Of a stretch of 64,000 nt of DNA, positions 28,601 through 36,315 are shown in pieces (the stretch's first letter is position 1; every line of letters begins with the position of its first letter). The position numbers and the translations under genes are program-made. The DNA is taken from the NCBI RefSeq assembly GCF_005116445.1, contig NZ_SWBQ01000006.1, positions 1 through 64,000 of the forward strand. The letters run 5' to 3'. The stretch is from Pedobacter frigoris. GTDB lineage: Bacteria; Bacteroidota; Bacteroidia; Sphingobacteriales; Sphingobacteriaceae. The notes under the pieces are model-generated. The model saw nothing but the letters and a program-made list of their open reading frames with translations, had not been told where the DNA came from and did not search any database.

Positions 28601-28824
28601 ATGTCTTCTACACCGTTGATTTGTTCTTCCAATGGAATTACAACGCTACTCATGACTACATCCGCATTGGCTCCCTGATAAGAAGCCGAAACCTGAACGG
28701 TAGGAGGTGCTATTTCAGGGTATTGGGATACAGGTAATGTTACCAGACCCAATACACCCAGGATAACTATGATAATCGATATTACCGTTGATAATACCGG
28801 TCTCTCTATAAATTTTTTTAACAT
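25648..28824 (-). CDS. RND multidrug efflux pump (HAE1/AcrB family)
   Basis: The proton-driven inner-membrane pump of a tripartite drug exporter. It starts MLKKFIERPVLSTVISIIIVILG and has 12 transmembrane segments in two halves. The proton-relay Asp pair lies in GIVVDDAIVVVE (about 400) and the Lys partner in GLLAKNAILIVEYA (about 930). PVSQYPEIAPPTVQVSA and the long porter-domain loops mark it as HAE1 (drugs, dyes, detergents) rather than heavy-metal type. Length 1058 aa matches. It is in operon with adaptor and channel; a specific substrate cannot be read from the sequence. Confidence 0.95.
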   Translation of the reverse strand: MLKKFIERPVLSTVISIIIVILGVLGLVTLPVSQYPEIAPPTVQVSASYQGANADVVMSSVVIPLEEQINGVEDMTYMTSSASNDGTATITINFKLGTNADLAAVNVQNRVARASSLLPAEVTRSGVITAKRQASNVLIFGIYSDSASYDQSFLQNYANINLIPQIKRINGVGDASAFGLMDYTMRIWLKPDVMATYGLVPNDVSIALAEQNIEAAPGQFGERGEQSFQYTLKYSGRLKNETEFSNIIIRTAANGQVLRLKDIARIELGAQSYASSVRFNGKPALGIAINQTAGSNAKDVIEGSLKVLEDASVNFPKGVHYTALVNVNDFLDASIEKVIHTLIEAFILVFIVVFVFLQDFRSTLIPAISVPVAIIGTFFFLSLFGFTINLLTLFALVLAIGIVVDDAIVVVEAVHAKLDHGYKSAKKATIDAMEDITGAIISITLVMAAVFIPVSFIQGSSGVFYKQFGLTLAIAIILSAINALTLSPALCAMLLKPHEDDHGHKKNFMQRFYTAFNTSFDLMTNRYKRSVSFLARKQWLAGLGIAVFAVALVWAMNTTPKGFVPNEDLGTIMSDISLPPSTSLERTNEVIKEIDSIVHTIDEVKYSLTVVGRSMISGSGSSYGMVISKLKPWDERQRDVKAIIGELFAKTANVKGAKIIFFAPPTIQGFGTSGGFEFQLQDKTGGDINKFNTVGNEFLAALSKRPEIQYASTSFNPNFPQFQIDVNVARVKQAGLSVSDVLGVLQGYYGGVYASNFNKFGKQYRVMYQADAQYRANQQSLNSIYVRNSSGTMAPISEFITLKKVYGPQAISRFNLYTSIAVTGSPNLGYSSGDALKAVQEEAAIHLPVGYGYEFSGLSREEMSSGSQTIFIFLLCVIFVYFLLCAQYESYILPLAVLISLPIGLAGVFIFDKIFGVDNNIYTQITLIMLVGLLAKNAILIVEYAVDRRRKGMSIVSAAISGATARLRPILMTSFAFILGLLPLMLSTGVGAAGNKSIGTGAVGGMLIGTVFGIFVIPALFIVFQSLQEKVSSKSPFDESVDITQKAIEFPEADTREH

Positions 28825-28868
28825 ATATTCTATTTCAACAGGTTTGAAAACCTAAATGTGATAAACAG

Positions 28869-30041
28869 TTATTTACTTTGAAGCTCGCCATAAACTGAAT
28901 CTGCGCTCTTTTCTTCAGGTTTAATCTCAGCTCCATCTTTTAAAGATTGGAAACCCTCAAGAACTATCTTATCACCAGCTTTGAGACCTTTTGTAACTAC
29001 ATAAAAGTTTCCTTTCGTCAGCTCCATAATTTCCACCTCAGTATTTTTAACCATGCCTTTATTGTCCACTACGTAAACAAATTTTTTGCCCTGCAGATCA
29101 ATAGTTGATTTTTGAGGAATTAACAATGCATTGTCCAGATGCTGGGGGATACGTACTGATGCACTTGCACCACTTCTTAGCAGCATTAATGGATTACTAA
29201 ACGTGGCTCTTAAACTTGCAGAACCTGTATTTGTGTTTATCAATCCATTAATAGATTCGATTTTACCGTTTTCTGCATAAGCCGTCCCATCTGAAAGTAC
29301 CAGAGAAACTGCCGGGATATTTTTCATTTTGGCACTAAGCGTGTTCCCTTTGTAATTTCTTGAAAAATCAAGCAATTGCTTCTCATTCATAGAAAAATAA
29401 GCATAGATTTTAGAGATATTTGAAACGGTAGTCAAAGGCTGTGCACTTGACCCGCTAACAAGGCTTCCGGTTTTAAAAGGAATACTTCCAATTACACCGT
29501 CAACGGGGCTGGTTATTTTTGTATATCCTAAGTTTACGCGGGCATTTACCAATTCAGCTTTCGCTTGTGCAAGTGCGGCCTGTCTGCTTTGCAGGGTTAA
29601 TTGAGCAGCATCAAGGTCATATTTGCTAATGATGTCTTTATCTACAAGTGGCTTAGTTTTATTCACCTGCAGCTGAGCTGCATTTACATTGGCTTCAGCA
29701 CTGCTGATTGCGGCACTGGCAGTTCTCACCAGCTGTTCGTATTGAGGGGCATTAATCGTAAAAAGCAATTGTCCCTTTTTGACAGTCGCACCTTCATCAA
29801 CATATATTTTCTCGATAAAGCCATCGACTTTCGGACGGATATCCACATTTTGTATCCCCTCAAGAGTAGCAGGGTAGTCAGTTTCAAGACTCGTAGATTG
29901 AGCGATAACTGCTACTACTGGGTACGCCTGAACTTGAGCTGGTCCGCCGGCAGGAGCTTTTTTCGGATCATTATTTCCGCAGGCACTGATCATCAGTAGT
30001 ACAGGTAATAATAGGTAGAGAGATTGGATGTTAGTTTTCAT
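28869..30041 (-). CDS. RND efflux periplasmic adaptor (AcrA/MexA family)
   Basis: The membrane-fusion protein linking pump and outer-membrane channel. A lipoprotein signal with lipobox ISAC (Cys about 21) anchors it to the inner membrane. The barrel-sandwich motif GFIEKIYVDEGATVKKGQLLFTI, an alpha-hairpin (about 100-170), NLGYTKITSPVDGVIG and the beta-barrel and membrane-proximal domains follow in the usual order. Length 390 aa is normal. It starts 20 nt after the tetR stop and ends 44 nt before the pump start. Confidence 0.94.
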   Translation of the reverse strand: MKTNIQSLYLLLPVLLMISACGNNDPKKAPAGGPAQVQAYPVVAVIAQSTSLETDYPATLEGIQNVDIRPKVDGFIEKIYVDEGATVKKGQLLFTINAPQYEQLVRTASAAISSAEANVNAAQLQVNKTKPLVDKDIISKYDLDAAQLTLQSRQAALAQAKAELVNARVNLGYTKITSPVDGVIGSIPFKTGSLVSGSSAQPLTTVSNISKIYAYFSMNEKQLLDFSRNYKGNTLSAKMKNIPAVSLVLSDGTAYAENGKIESINGLINTNTGSASLRATFSNPLMLLRSGASASVRIPQHLDNALLIPQKSTIDLQGKKFVYVVDNKGMVKNTEVEIMELTKGNFYVVTKGLKAGDKIVLEGFQSLKDGAEIKPEEKSADSVYGELQSK

Positions 30042-30061
30042 ATGTTAAGGGGTATTGTGCG

Positions 30062-30652
30062 TTATTGGGGAAATATAGTTTCAAAGATTAGTTTTTTTCG
30101 TTCTTCCATGAGTGATGTATAGTCCTGATCATTCATGTTAAATATTATTTTATTTAAGGGGGCAGTAACCAGCGGATAGGCCATCATCGAAAAAAGGTTA
30201 ATTAAGAAATGTCTTGGGTTCATTTTTCTTATAGTTCCTTTTTCCATCTCGGCCCCGATCTCCTGTAGCATGCCATTTACTTTTTCTACACGGGCTATTT
30301 TTGACTCGATTATATCATGTCTGTTCATCTCTGTAATGATAAAAAGCTCACGATAAGGAAATTGCATCGCCTGATTCATAAAAACATCTATCAAATTCTT
30401 CATTTTCTCTTTGAAGGCCATGTCTGAATCGATCACCTCGTCTAAAAGATCCAGCAGTTCCTTTTGGGCATCGTGAAATACCTGGTCAAACAAGGCATCT
30501 CTTGAGCGGAAATAATAGTTTACAAGAGTGCGGTTTACTCCGGCTGTATCCGCGATCTCTTGCGTGGTTGCATGAAGCTTGCCTTCTGCAAAAAATAAAT
30601 TCTTGGCCGTATTTTTAATTAATTGTTCTGTTCCGGTATCTCTCGCAGTCAT
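30062..30652 (-). CDS. TetR-family repressor of the efflux operon
   Basis: An AcrR/TetR-type regulator. The N-terminal helix-turn-helix reads TTQEIADTAGVNRTLVNYYFRSRDALFDQVF; the rest is the ligand-sensing helical domain. It is the first gene of the operon, so it is expected to autoregulate together with the pump. A 20-bp dyad (30663-30682) between its -7 element and ATG is the obvious operator candidate. At 196 aa it is complete. The inducer is unknown. Confidence 0.92.
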   Translation of the reverse strand: MTARDTGTEQLIKNTAKNLFFAEGKLHATTQEIADTAGVNRTLVNYYFRSRDALFDQVFHDAQKELLDLLDEVIDSDMAFKEKMKNLIDVFMNQAMQFPYRELFIITEMNRHDIIESKIARVEKVNGMLQEIGAEMEKGTIRKMNPRHFLINLFSMMAYPLVTAPLNKIIFNMNDQDYTSLMEERKKLIFETIFPQ

Positions 30653-30662
30653 GATCTTTTAA

Positions 30663-30682
30663 GTTTGACAAAAATGTTAAAC
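30663..30682. promoter_or_regulatory. Candidate TetR operator
   Basis: GTTTGACA (30663-30670), 4 nt, TGTTAAAC (30675-30682): an inverted repeat with 8-bp arms and one mismatch. It begins 10 nt before the tetR ATG and touches the -7 element, so it would cover the transcription start, as expected for a repressor site. Confidence 0.6.
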
Positions 30683-30689
30683 AAAAGTA
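30682..30689 (-). promoter_or_regulatory. -7 promoter element of the efflux operon
   Basis: TACTTTTG on the minus strand, 29 nt before the tetR ATG. About 19 nt further upstream is a T-rich GTTTT resembling a weak -33 element. Confidence 0.55.
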
Positions 30690-30809
30690 TAGAACAAGGA
30701 TTTTAGTTAAAACATCGAATTGTAATGTTTATCTGTAAAATAGATTTGTAACTAAAGATTTGCAGAAAAGAAAATACGAGAGTCTTGCTTTTTTAGAAAG
30801 AGTTTCTGG

Positions 30810-31490
30810 TTAAATAGGCATATGCTCGTGAACCTGTGAAAGTGCAAAGTCAAGTTGCTCTGTTTCACTAAGTTCAGTGTTGTCCAGAATAATTGCATCT
30901 TCAGCCCTGGTCAGTGGACTTTCTACGCGTGTAGTGTCTGCATAATCTCTATGAGCCAGGTTTTCAAACACATCTTCAAGAGAAGTAGATGTATCACCTT
31001 TACTTTGTAGCTCATTAAAACGACGTTCCGCCCTTATTTTCGGATCTGCAGTCATGAAAAACTTAACCTGGGCATCAGGGAATACTGTGGTTCCGATATC
31101 TCTGCCATCCATCACAATGTTTTTAGACTTACCCATGCGCTGTTGCTGTTTTACCATTTCTTTTCGCACAAGTTTATTGGCAGATACTTCACTTACATTC
31201 TCTGAAACGGGCATTTGCCTGATTTCTTCAGAAACCTCTTCTCCATTAAGTGTAATATGTGATTGATAATCTCTTGAATGGAAATTTAATTCTATATGTT
31301 CAAGGGCGTCCTTTACTGCTGCTATATTATTGATTTCAGTATGATTTCGAATGAAATAAAGCGTTACTGCCCTATACATTGCTCCGCTGTCTATATAGAT
31401 AAAACCTAGTTTTTTTGCCAATGCTTTAGCAAGAGTACTCTTTCCGCAAGATGAATAGCCGTCAATAGCAACAACCAGGTTCTTTCTCAT
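30810..31490 (-). CDS. cmk: Cytidylate kinase
   Basis: Phosphorylates CMP and dCMP with ATP in pyrimidine nucleotide salvage and synthesis. The P-loop GYSSCGKSTLAKALAK (about 12-25), YIDSGAMYRAVTLYF, and the (d)CMP-specific MDGRDIGTTVFPDA and ADPKIRAERRF motifs are all present. Start at ATG 31490 (226 aa). A TTG at 31499 is in frame but lies inside the TACCTTTG promoter element, so it cannot be the start of a transcript from that promoter. The gene diverges from arfB. Confidence 0.95.
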   Translation of the reverse strand: MRKNLVVAIDGYSSCGKSTLAKALAKKLGFIYIDSGAMYRAVTLYFIRNHTEINNIAAVKDALEHIELNFHSRDYQSHITLNGEEVSEEIRQMPVSENVSEVSANKLVRKEMVKQQQRMGKSKNIVMDGRDIGTTVFPDAQVKFFMTADPKIRAERRFNELQSKGDTSTSLEDVFENLAHRDYADTTRVESPLTRAEDAIILDNTELSETEQLDFALSQVHEHMPI

Positions 31491-31496
31491 ATAAAG

Positions 31497-31504
31497 CAAA
31501 GGTA
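31497..31504 (-). promoter_or_regulatory. -7 promoter element of cmk
   Basis: TACCTTTG on the minus strand ends only 6 nt before the cmk ATG at 31490. If used, the mRNA would be leaderless or nearly so. The -33 region is weak. Confidence 0.5.
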
Positions 31505-31559
31505 ATATTTTAAGAGATCGTTTTAAATGAAATTTTTATTAACATAAAGATCCATATAC

Positions 31560-31567
31560 TACATTTG
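31560..31567 (+). promoter_or_regulatory. -7 promoter element of arfB
   Basis: TACATTTG ends 4 nt before the arfB ATG (31572), again implying a leaderless transcript. The -33 region is T-rich but lacks TTTG. Confidence 0.5.
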
Positions 31568-31571
31568 CCGA

Positions 31572-31982
31572 ATGTTACCCAATAAGGAAGATATATTAAA
31601 GGTTGCAGTTTTCAAAACATCTAGGAGTGGTGGAAAAGGCGGGCAGAACGTAAATAAAGTGTCTAGTAAAGTAGAGCTGATATTTCACATCGCAAATGCG
31701 CCATTTTTTACTCAGGAAGAACGCATAATTCTGAATGAGAAATTAGCCGGTCGGTTAGATCAGGAGGGTAACCTGCATATTGTGTCTCAGGAAGACAGGA
31801 GCCAGCTGATGAATAAGGAGAGAACAATAATTAAACTTATTGCTTTGCTCAAGTCAGGTCTCCATGTTCAAAAGAAAAGAAAACCGACCAAGACACCTAA
31901 ATCTGTAATTCGCAAAAGACTAGCAGATAAACAATCTGTTTCAGCTAAGAAAGAAAACCGAAAACGTCCCGCACTGGATTAA
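31572..31982 (+). CDS. arfB: Ribosome-rescue peptidyl-tRNA hydrolase ArfB (YaeJ/ICT1 family)
   Basis: Frees stalled ribosomes by hydrolysing peptidyl-tRNA in the A site of non-stop complexes. The catalytic GGQ lies in SRSGGKGGQNVNKVSSKVEL near residue 25. The C-terminal tail is Lys/Arg-rich (KKRKPTKTPKSVIRKRLADK), as needed to occupy the mRNA channel. Length 136 aa is right for ArfB and far too short for release factors. Its stop codon overlaps the stop of the convergent lpxR-like gene by 4 bases. Confidence 0.93.
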   Translation: MLPNKEDILKVAVFKTSRSGGKGGQNVNKVSSKVELIFHIANAPFFTQEERIILNEKLAGRLDQEGNLHIVSQEDRSQLMNKERTIIKLIALLKSGLHVQKKRKPTKTPKSVIRKRLADKQSVSAKKENRKRPALD

Positions 31983-32932
31983 TTGAACCTGTAAAACATA
32001 CTTATGGTTCCATACTGATGAGCTTTTGCGCTACTCTTAATTTCTGTTGTTTTAAAGAGCATTCCAAAGTCAAAAGTAAAACGTTGCGAACTGTAGTTAA
32101 ATCCAATTTGCTGTGCAAATACAATTGGTTTTACACCAAAAGTAACCGGACTATTGTTGTTGAAAAGACTCCCTTGAACAGTGGCGTCATAAGCTATAAA
32201 GTTCAACTGTGGCTTAGCATAGAAGAAAACCTCTCTTTTAACCAGTGATTTTGCCTTCGCATTATTTCCTATTACTGAATTAGTATATGCAGAATTGAAC
32301 AGTTGGTTAAGTCCACCAGCCCGGAAAAGAATCCCAGCACCTGCTGCACTAAATGTTGTGCCTGCATTTGCATAACCCTCAAAAGAAAAGTCCGTTGCAT
32401 TATTTGATGAGCGATGAAGTAATTTGGTGTACTGAGCTGATAAATTAATAGCTATTTCGTTTTTTATCTGATATTGCCAGCCATCCAGTTCATAAAATCC
32501 AACTGTATTGTGTAGTAATTCCTGGCCATCTTCTGCAAGAGAGTTAGGGCCTGTGGTCCCAAGTTCTGCACTTAACCTTAAAATGCTTTCATTTTTCTTA
32601 AACCAGCTTAAGCTGCCTCCCGCATAAAGATATCCTGAGAACGGACGGTCTTGTTTTTCCGGATCAGGAGCATAGCCTGAATATGGATTATACATTTTCT
32701 GCCCTGCAGAGAGCTCATATATTTTTTTTTCTAAACCTGGGTTTAGCTTTTCCTGATCCGTTGCCCTCCTGAAAGAAATGAATAAGCCATTTGTATAATA
32801 ACGGTCAGAGCCCTGGGCCAGATAAGAATCGTTGTCACTCTTAAAGCCAAATTCATTTTTATAGCTCTGGGAGAAAGCAACAGATGAAAACAACAGAAAA
32901 CCAATGAATATATAAGTATGTTTGCAGTTCAT
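31979..32932 (-). CDS. LpxR-family outer-membrane lipid A deacylase
   Basis: Resembles the LpxR (DUF2219) family, outer-membrane barrels that remove the 3'-acyloxyacyl chains of lipid A. A signal peptide (1-21, ending AFSQ) is followed by the family signature NEFGFKSDNDSYL and DRYYTNGLFISFRR, then RPFSGYLYAGGS, and barrel strands to a C-terminal FYRFN. The Asn and Asp of DNDSY match the residues described for the active site of LpxR. Length 317 aa fits. It converges on arfB with overlapping stops. The preceding gene on the same strand has its own terminator only about 14 nt before this start, so the promoter must be very short or expression depends on read-through. Confidence 0.85.
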   Translation of the reverse strand: MNCKHTYIFIGFLLFSSVAFSQSYKNEFGFKSDNDSYLAQGSDRYYTNGLFISFRRATDQEKLNPGLEKKIYELSAGQKMYNPYSGYAPDPEKQDRPFSGYLYAGGSLSWFKKNESILRLSAELGTTGPNSLAEDGQELLHNTVGFYELDGWQYQIKNEIAINLSAQYTKLLHRSSNNATDFSFEGYANAGTTFSAAGAGILFRAGGLNQLFNSAYTNSVIGNNAKAKSLVKREVFFYAKPQLNFIAYDATVQGSLFNNNSPVTFGVKPIVFAQQIGFNYSSQRFTFDFGMLFKTTEIKSSAKAHQYGTISMFYRFN

Positions 32933-32941
32933 AAACGATAT

Positions 32942-32970
32942 AAAAAAACTCCGGAGGTCTGCCGGAGTTT
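32942..32970 (-). terminator. Terminator of the small outer-membrane protein gene
   Basis: A 9-bp stem (AAACTCCGG at 32946-32954 with CCGGAGTTT at 32962-32970) is followed by a T-run on the minus strand. It lies 11 nt past the stop at 32982 and just before the lpxR-like ATG. Confidence 0.88.
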
Positions 32971-32981
32971 AGTTTTTTAAA

Positions 32982-33482
32982 TTAGAAGGTATAACCTAAG
33001 CTAAGTCCACCATAATATGGTATAAAAAAATCTTTACTAAATACAGGGCTCAATCCCGCTCTAAAAGAAAATCCACCGTCAGCCGGCTGCACTCTATAAA
33101 AGAAACTCATAGTTCCGATGACATTGCTCTCGTTTTCATTGAAGAGAACTTCACTGCTGCCACTGGTACTGATATAAGTAGCACCCAATCCTATTTCGAA
33201 GAATTTGTTGCCTTTTCCCAATAAATAATTAAGTGAAAGTGGAACGGTGGTTACTTTATCGCCGTCAACTGAAAAATATCCAATTCCTGCACGACCACCC
33301 AAGCCATCTCTTTTATTGGTAAAACGTGAATCATAGTTTGCTGTAAAAGTCAGGCCTTGTCCACCCAGTTCAATGAAAATATTCTGACCACGTTTGACTT
33401 CAGTATTGTTTTCCTGTGCCTGCGTGTACTGAAATCCTAGCGTGGTGAACAGGATTCCAAGTATCAATGTAAGTTTGTTCAT
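32982..33482 (-). CDS. Small outer-membrane beta-barrel protein, function unknown
   Basis: A signal peptide (1-22, ending TQAQ) precedes about 140 residues of alternating hydrophobic strands with many Gly and aromatic residues (GGRAGIGYFSVDG, FFEIGLGATYIS, FRAGLSPVF) and a C-terminal aromatic (LSLGYTF), typical of a small 8-stranded barrel. I do not recognise a named family. It sits between lon and the lpxR-like gene on the same strand, separated from the latter by a terminator and from lon by 46 nt. Confidence 0.75.
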   Translation of the reverse strand: MNKLTLILGILFTTLGFQYTQAQENNTEVKRGQNIFIELGGQGLTFTANYDSRFTNKRDGLGGRAGIGYFSVDGDKVTTVPLSLNYLLGKGNKFFEIGLGATYISTSGSSEVLFNENESNVIGTMSFFYRVQPADGGFSFRAGLSPVFSKDFFIPYYGGLSLGYTF

Positions 33483-33528
33483 TTATCTAAATTGTTAATT
33501 TGTGAATTCAATGATAGCTAAAAACTAA

Positions 33529-36000
33529 TTAGTTTGCAATTGTTTTTGGTTTCGTGCTTAGGTCTTGCGGTTTTTTTACCTTATCCTTAGTGAGCGCCAG
33601 TTCAATTACCTCTTTCATTTCTGTCACATAATGAAAATTAAGATCCTTGATATAGCTTTCTTTGATTTCCAATATATCCTTACGGTTAGATTTGCACAAA
33701 ATGATGTCTTTTATATTTGCTCTTTTTGCAGCAAGTATCTTTTCCTTAATTCCACCAACAGGCAACACTTTACCACGTAACGTAATCTCGCCGGTCATTG
33801 CCAGGTTGGATTTTACCTTACGCTGTGTGAATGCCGAAGTCAGCGCAGTAAGCATGGTAATTCCGGCAGATGGACCATCTTTCGGTGTAGCACCTGCAGG
33901 TACGTGAACATGCACATCCCAGTAATCAAAAAGAACATTGTCGATTCCGAATAGATCAGCATGAGCTCTCAGATAAGCCAAAGCAATGATTGCTGATTCT
34001 TTCATCACCTCACCAAGATTACCGGTTAAGGTAAGTTTGCCTTTGCCTGGGCTCAAGCTAGCTTCAATAAATAGGATATCGCCACCTACAGACGTCCAGG
34101 CCAGACCGGTTACTACTCCAGCTACCTCATTGCCCTCATAAAGATCTTTATCGAAAATAGGGGGACCCAGAATTTGTTCTACATCATCAGCGCTCAGATT
34201 AGGTTCATAAGTTTCTTCCATGGCTATTTTTGTAGCTACGCCACGAACCAGCGAACCAATTTTCTTTTCCAGTCCGCGAACTCCGGATTCCCTGGTGTAA
34301 TCCTCGATTACCTTTTCTATTAATGAGGTTTTTAAAGTAATATCCTTTGAATTGATACCGTGTTGCTCTTTTTGCTTCGGTAAAAGGTACTTTTTAGCAA
34401 TTTCGATTTTCTCTTCTATGGTATAACCATTTACCTCAATAATTTCCATACGGTCTAATAACGCAGGCTGTATAGAGCTTAATGAATTGGCTGTAGCAAT
34501 GAATAGGACATTAGACAGGTCGTAATCCGCTTCAACATAATGGTCGTTAAATGCGCTGTTTTGCTCCGGATCTAAAACCTCCAAGAGGGCAGATGAAGGA
34601 TCTCCTCTGAAATCAGTCCCTACTTTATCGATTTCATCCAATACAAATACCGGATTTGCTGCTCCCGCTTTTTTAATTGATTGTATGATGCGGCCGGGCA
34701 TTGCGCCTATATAGGTCTTTCTATGTCCGCGAATTTCTGCCTCATCTCTGATGCCACCCAGTGCCATACGAACATACTTGCGGTTCAATGCTTTTGCTAT
34801 AGACTTACCGAGAGAAGTTTTTCCGACACCCGGAGGGCCTACCAGGCAAATAATAGGAGCCTTCATGTCTCGTTTTAACTTCAAGACGGCCAAATATTCA
34901 ATAATGCGTCGTTTAACTTTCTCGAGACCAAAATGGTCTTTATCCAGTATTCGCTGCGCACGTTTCAGGTCAAAATTGTCCTTCGTGAAATCATTCCACG
35001 GAAGGTCAAGGAGAAGCTCAAGGTAGTTAATTTGTACAGAATAGTCAGGAGCAGCAGGATTCATCCTGCCTAATTTTTCCAATTCCTTATTGAAATGGTC
35101 CTGAACCTGTTTACCCCATTTTTTCTTTTTGGCACGGACTTGCAGTGCCTCATATTCCATGTCAGATGAGTTACCTCCCAATTCTTCCTGGATAGTCTTC
35201 AGCTGCTGGTTTAGGAAATAGTCTCTCTGTTGTTTATCAAGATCAGTACGGACCTTAGACTGGATCTGGTTTTTAAGTTCCAGCATCTGTAGTTCCAACG
35301 TCAGTAACTCCATAACCATAGTTGCCCTTTCACGAAGATTTGTCATCTCAAGCATTTTCTGCTTGTCAGATACATCAGCGTTCATGTTAGAAGAAATGAA
35401 ATTGATCAAAAATGATGTGCTTTCAATATTTTTCAAAGCAATCCCAGCCTCACTCGGTATGTTGGGAGACAGTTGGATAATCTGAGAAGACATTTCCTTT
35501 ATTGAAGCTACCAAAGCTTTAAATTCTTTGTCAGTCTTGTGCTTATCTTCGGTAAATTTGCTGATAGTTACCTTGATGTAAGGCTCAGACTGTACTTCTT
35601 CGATCAAACGGAAACGCTGTTTGCCTTGTATGATCACAGTAGTATTCCCGTCAGGCATCTGCAGCATTTTAATAATGTGAGCTACAGTACCAACGTCATT
35701 CAGCTGTTCAAAAGTAGGGTCTTCAATTGAAACATCACGTTGAGAAACAACGCCAATGATTCGATTGCCTTTATAAGCCTCCTTTATTAGTTTTATAGAC
35801 TTATCTCTCCCTACGGTAATTGGTATCACGACACCGGGAAATAATACGGTATTTCTTAAAGGTAATATTGGTAAAATCTCTGGAGTTTCTTCATTGTTCA
35901 TTTCATCTTCGTCCTGCTGAGACATCAATGGAAAGAACTCTGTATCTTCATTTATGATAGGTAGTGCATTGCTAAAATCAAACTGATCTTGTTTACTCAT
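33529..36000 (-). CDS. lon: ATP-dependent Lon protease
   Basis: A cytosolic AAA+ serine protease for misfolded and regulatory proteins. Order: N-terminal substrate-binding domain (about 40-240), coiled coil, AAA+ module with Walker A GPPGVGKTSLGKSIA near 390 and Walker B PVFVLDEIDKVG, and S16 protease domain with catalytic Ser in PKDGPSAGITM near 705 and catalytic Lys in GGIKEKILAAKRA. Length 823 aa is typical. A 21-bp palindrome lies 23 nt before the ATG and is likely its heat- or stress-response operator. Confidence 0.97.
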   Translation of the reverse strand: MSKQDQFDFSNALPIINEDTEFFPLMSQQDEDEMNNEETPEILPILPLRNTVLFPGVVIPITVGRDKSIKLIKEAYKGNRIIGVVSQRDVSIEDPTFEQLNDVGTVAHIIKMLQMPDGNTTVIIQGKQRFRLIEEVQSEPYIKVTISKFTEDKHKTDKEFKALVASIKEMSSQIIQLSPNIPSEAGIALKNIESTSFLINFISSNMNADVSDKQKMLEMTNLRERATMVMELLTLELQMLELKNQIQSKVRTDLDKQQRDYFLNQQLKTIQEELGGNSSDMEYEALQVRAKKKKWGKQVQDHFNKELEKLGRMNPAAPDYSVQINYLELLLDLPWNDFTKDNFDLKRAQRILDKDHFGLEKVKRRIIEYLAVLKLKRDMKAPIICLVGPPGVGKTSLGKSIAKALNRKYVRMALGGIRDEAEIRGHRKTYIGAMPGRIIQSIKKAGAANPVFVLDEIDKVGTDFRGDPSSALLEVLDPEQNSAFNDHYVEADYDLSNVLFIATANSLSSIQPALLDRMEIIEVNGYTIEEKIEIAKKYLLPKQKEQHGINSKDITLKTSLIEKVIEDYTRESGVRGLEKKIGSLVRGVATKIAMEETYEPNLSADDVEQILGPPIFDKDLYEGNEVAGVVTGLAWTSVGGDILFIEASLSPGKGKLTLTGNLGEVMKESAIIALAYLRAHADLFGIDNVLFDYWDVHVHVPAGATPKDGPSAGITMLTALTSAFTQRKVKSNLAMTGEITLRGKVLPVGGIKEKILAAKRANIKDIILCKSNRKDILEIKESYIKDLNFHYVTEMKEVIELALTKDKVKKPQDLSTKPKTIAN

Positions 36001-36023
36001 TAAATTCCTCTTAAAAATTAAAA

Positions 36024-36044
36024 CGACAATCTGACAGCATGTCG
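36024..36044. promoter_or_regulatory. Palindromic operator candidate upstream of lon
   Basis: The dyad reads C-GACA-AT-CTG-A-CAG-CA-TGTC-G: all eight paired positions on each side are complementary around a central A, broken only by two unpaired bases on each side. It is 23 nt from the lon ATG. I infer a binding site for a dimeric repressor or activator of stress genes; its regulator is not identified here. Confidence 0.6.
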
Positions 36045-36090
36045 CCTGCGAAATAATTAATTATATTCTGTAAATGGTATTTTCAACTCC

Positions 36091-36121
36091 TGTGCCAAAA
36101 GCACAAATGCAGCTTTTGCAT
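36091..36121. repeat. Overlapping inverted repeats between lon and TPR gene
   Basis: TGTGC/GCACA (36091-36095/36101-36105) and ATGCA/TGCAT (36107-36111/36117-36121) form two tandem hairpins. Alternatively CAAAAGC (36096-36102) pairs perfectly with GCTTTTG (36112-36118). The two foldings exclude each other. Purpose unknown. Confidence 0.5.
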
Positions 36122-36257
36122 GTTAAAAAGTCAGACACGTAACAATAATTATAAGTAATATCATATTTTCAATTTATACACGTTTATCTATAAGATATTT
36201 ATTAATGGTACGGTAGTTGCCTGCTTAACAGTTTATGTGATACCTGAAAAATAATTA

Positions 36258-36265
36258 TACATTTG
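36258..36265 (+). promoter_or_regulatory. -7 promoter element of the TPR gene
   Basis: TACATTTG matches TAnnTTTG, 50 nt before the ATG at 36316. The -33 region is weak. Confidence 0.5.
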
Positions 36266-36315
36266 TTTAGGGATTAGATAAAACTAAATACATTTATTTT
36301 ATTAAATAATAATTG

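Larger units (their letters stand above)
36001..36315. other. Divergent intergenic region lon / TPR gene
   Basis: 315 bp between divergent genes. It holds the palindrome before lon (36024-36044), a cluster of overlapping inverted repeats (36091-36121) and a TAnnTTTG element for the right-hand gene. The remainder (about 36130-36250) is AT-rich and shows nothing else. Confidence 0.6.

Noticed and set aside
31979..31982. Overlap of arfB and lpxR-like stop codons as evidence of an annotation error
   Set aside because: Both proteins are complete with family motifs; a 4-base convergent overlap of stops is ordinary.
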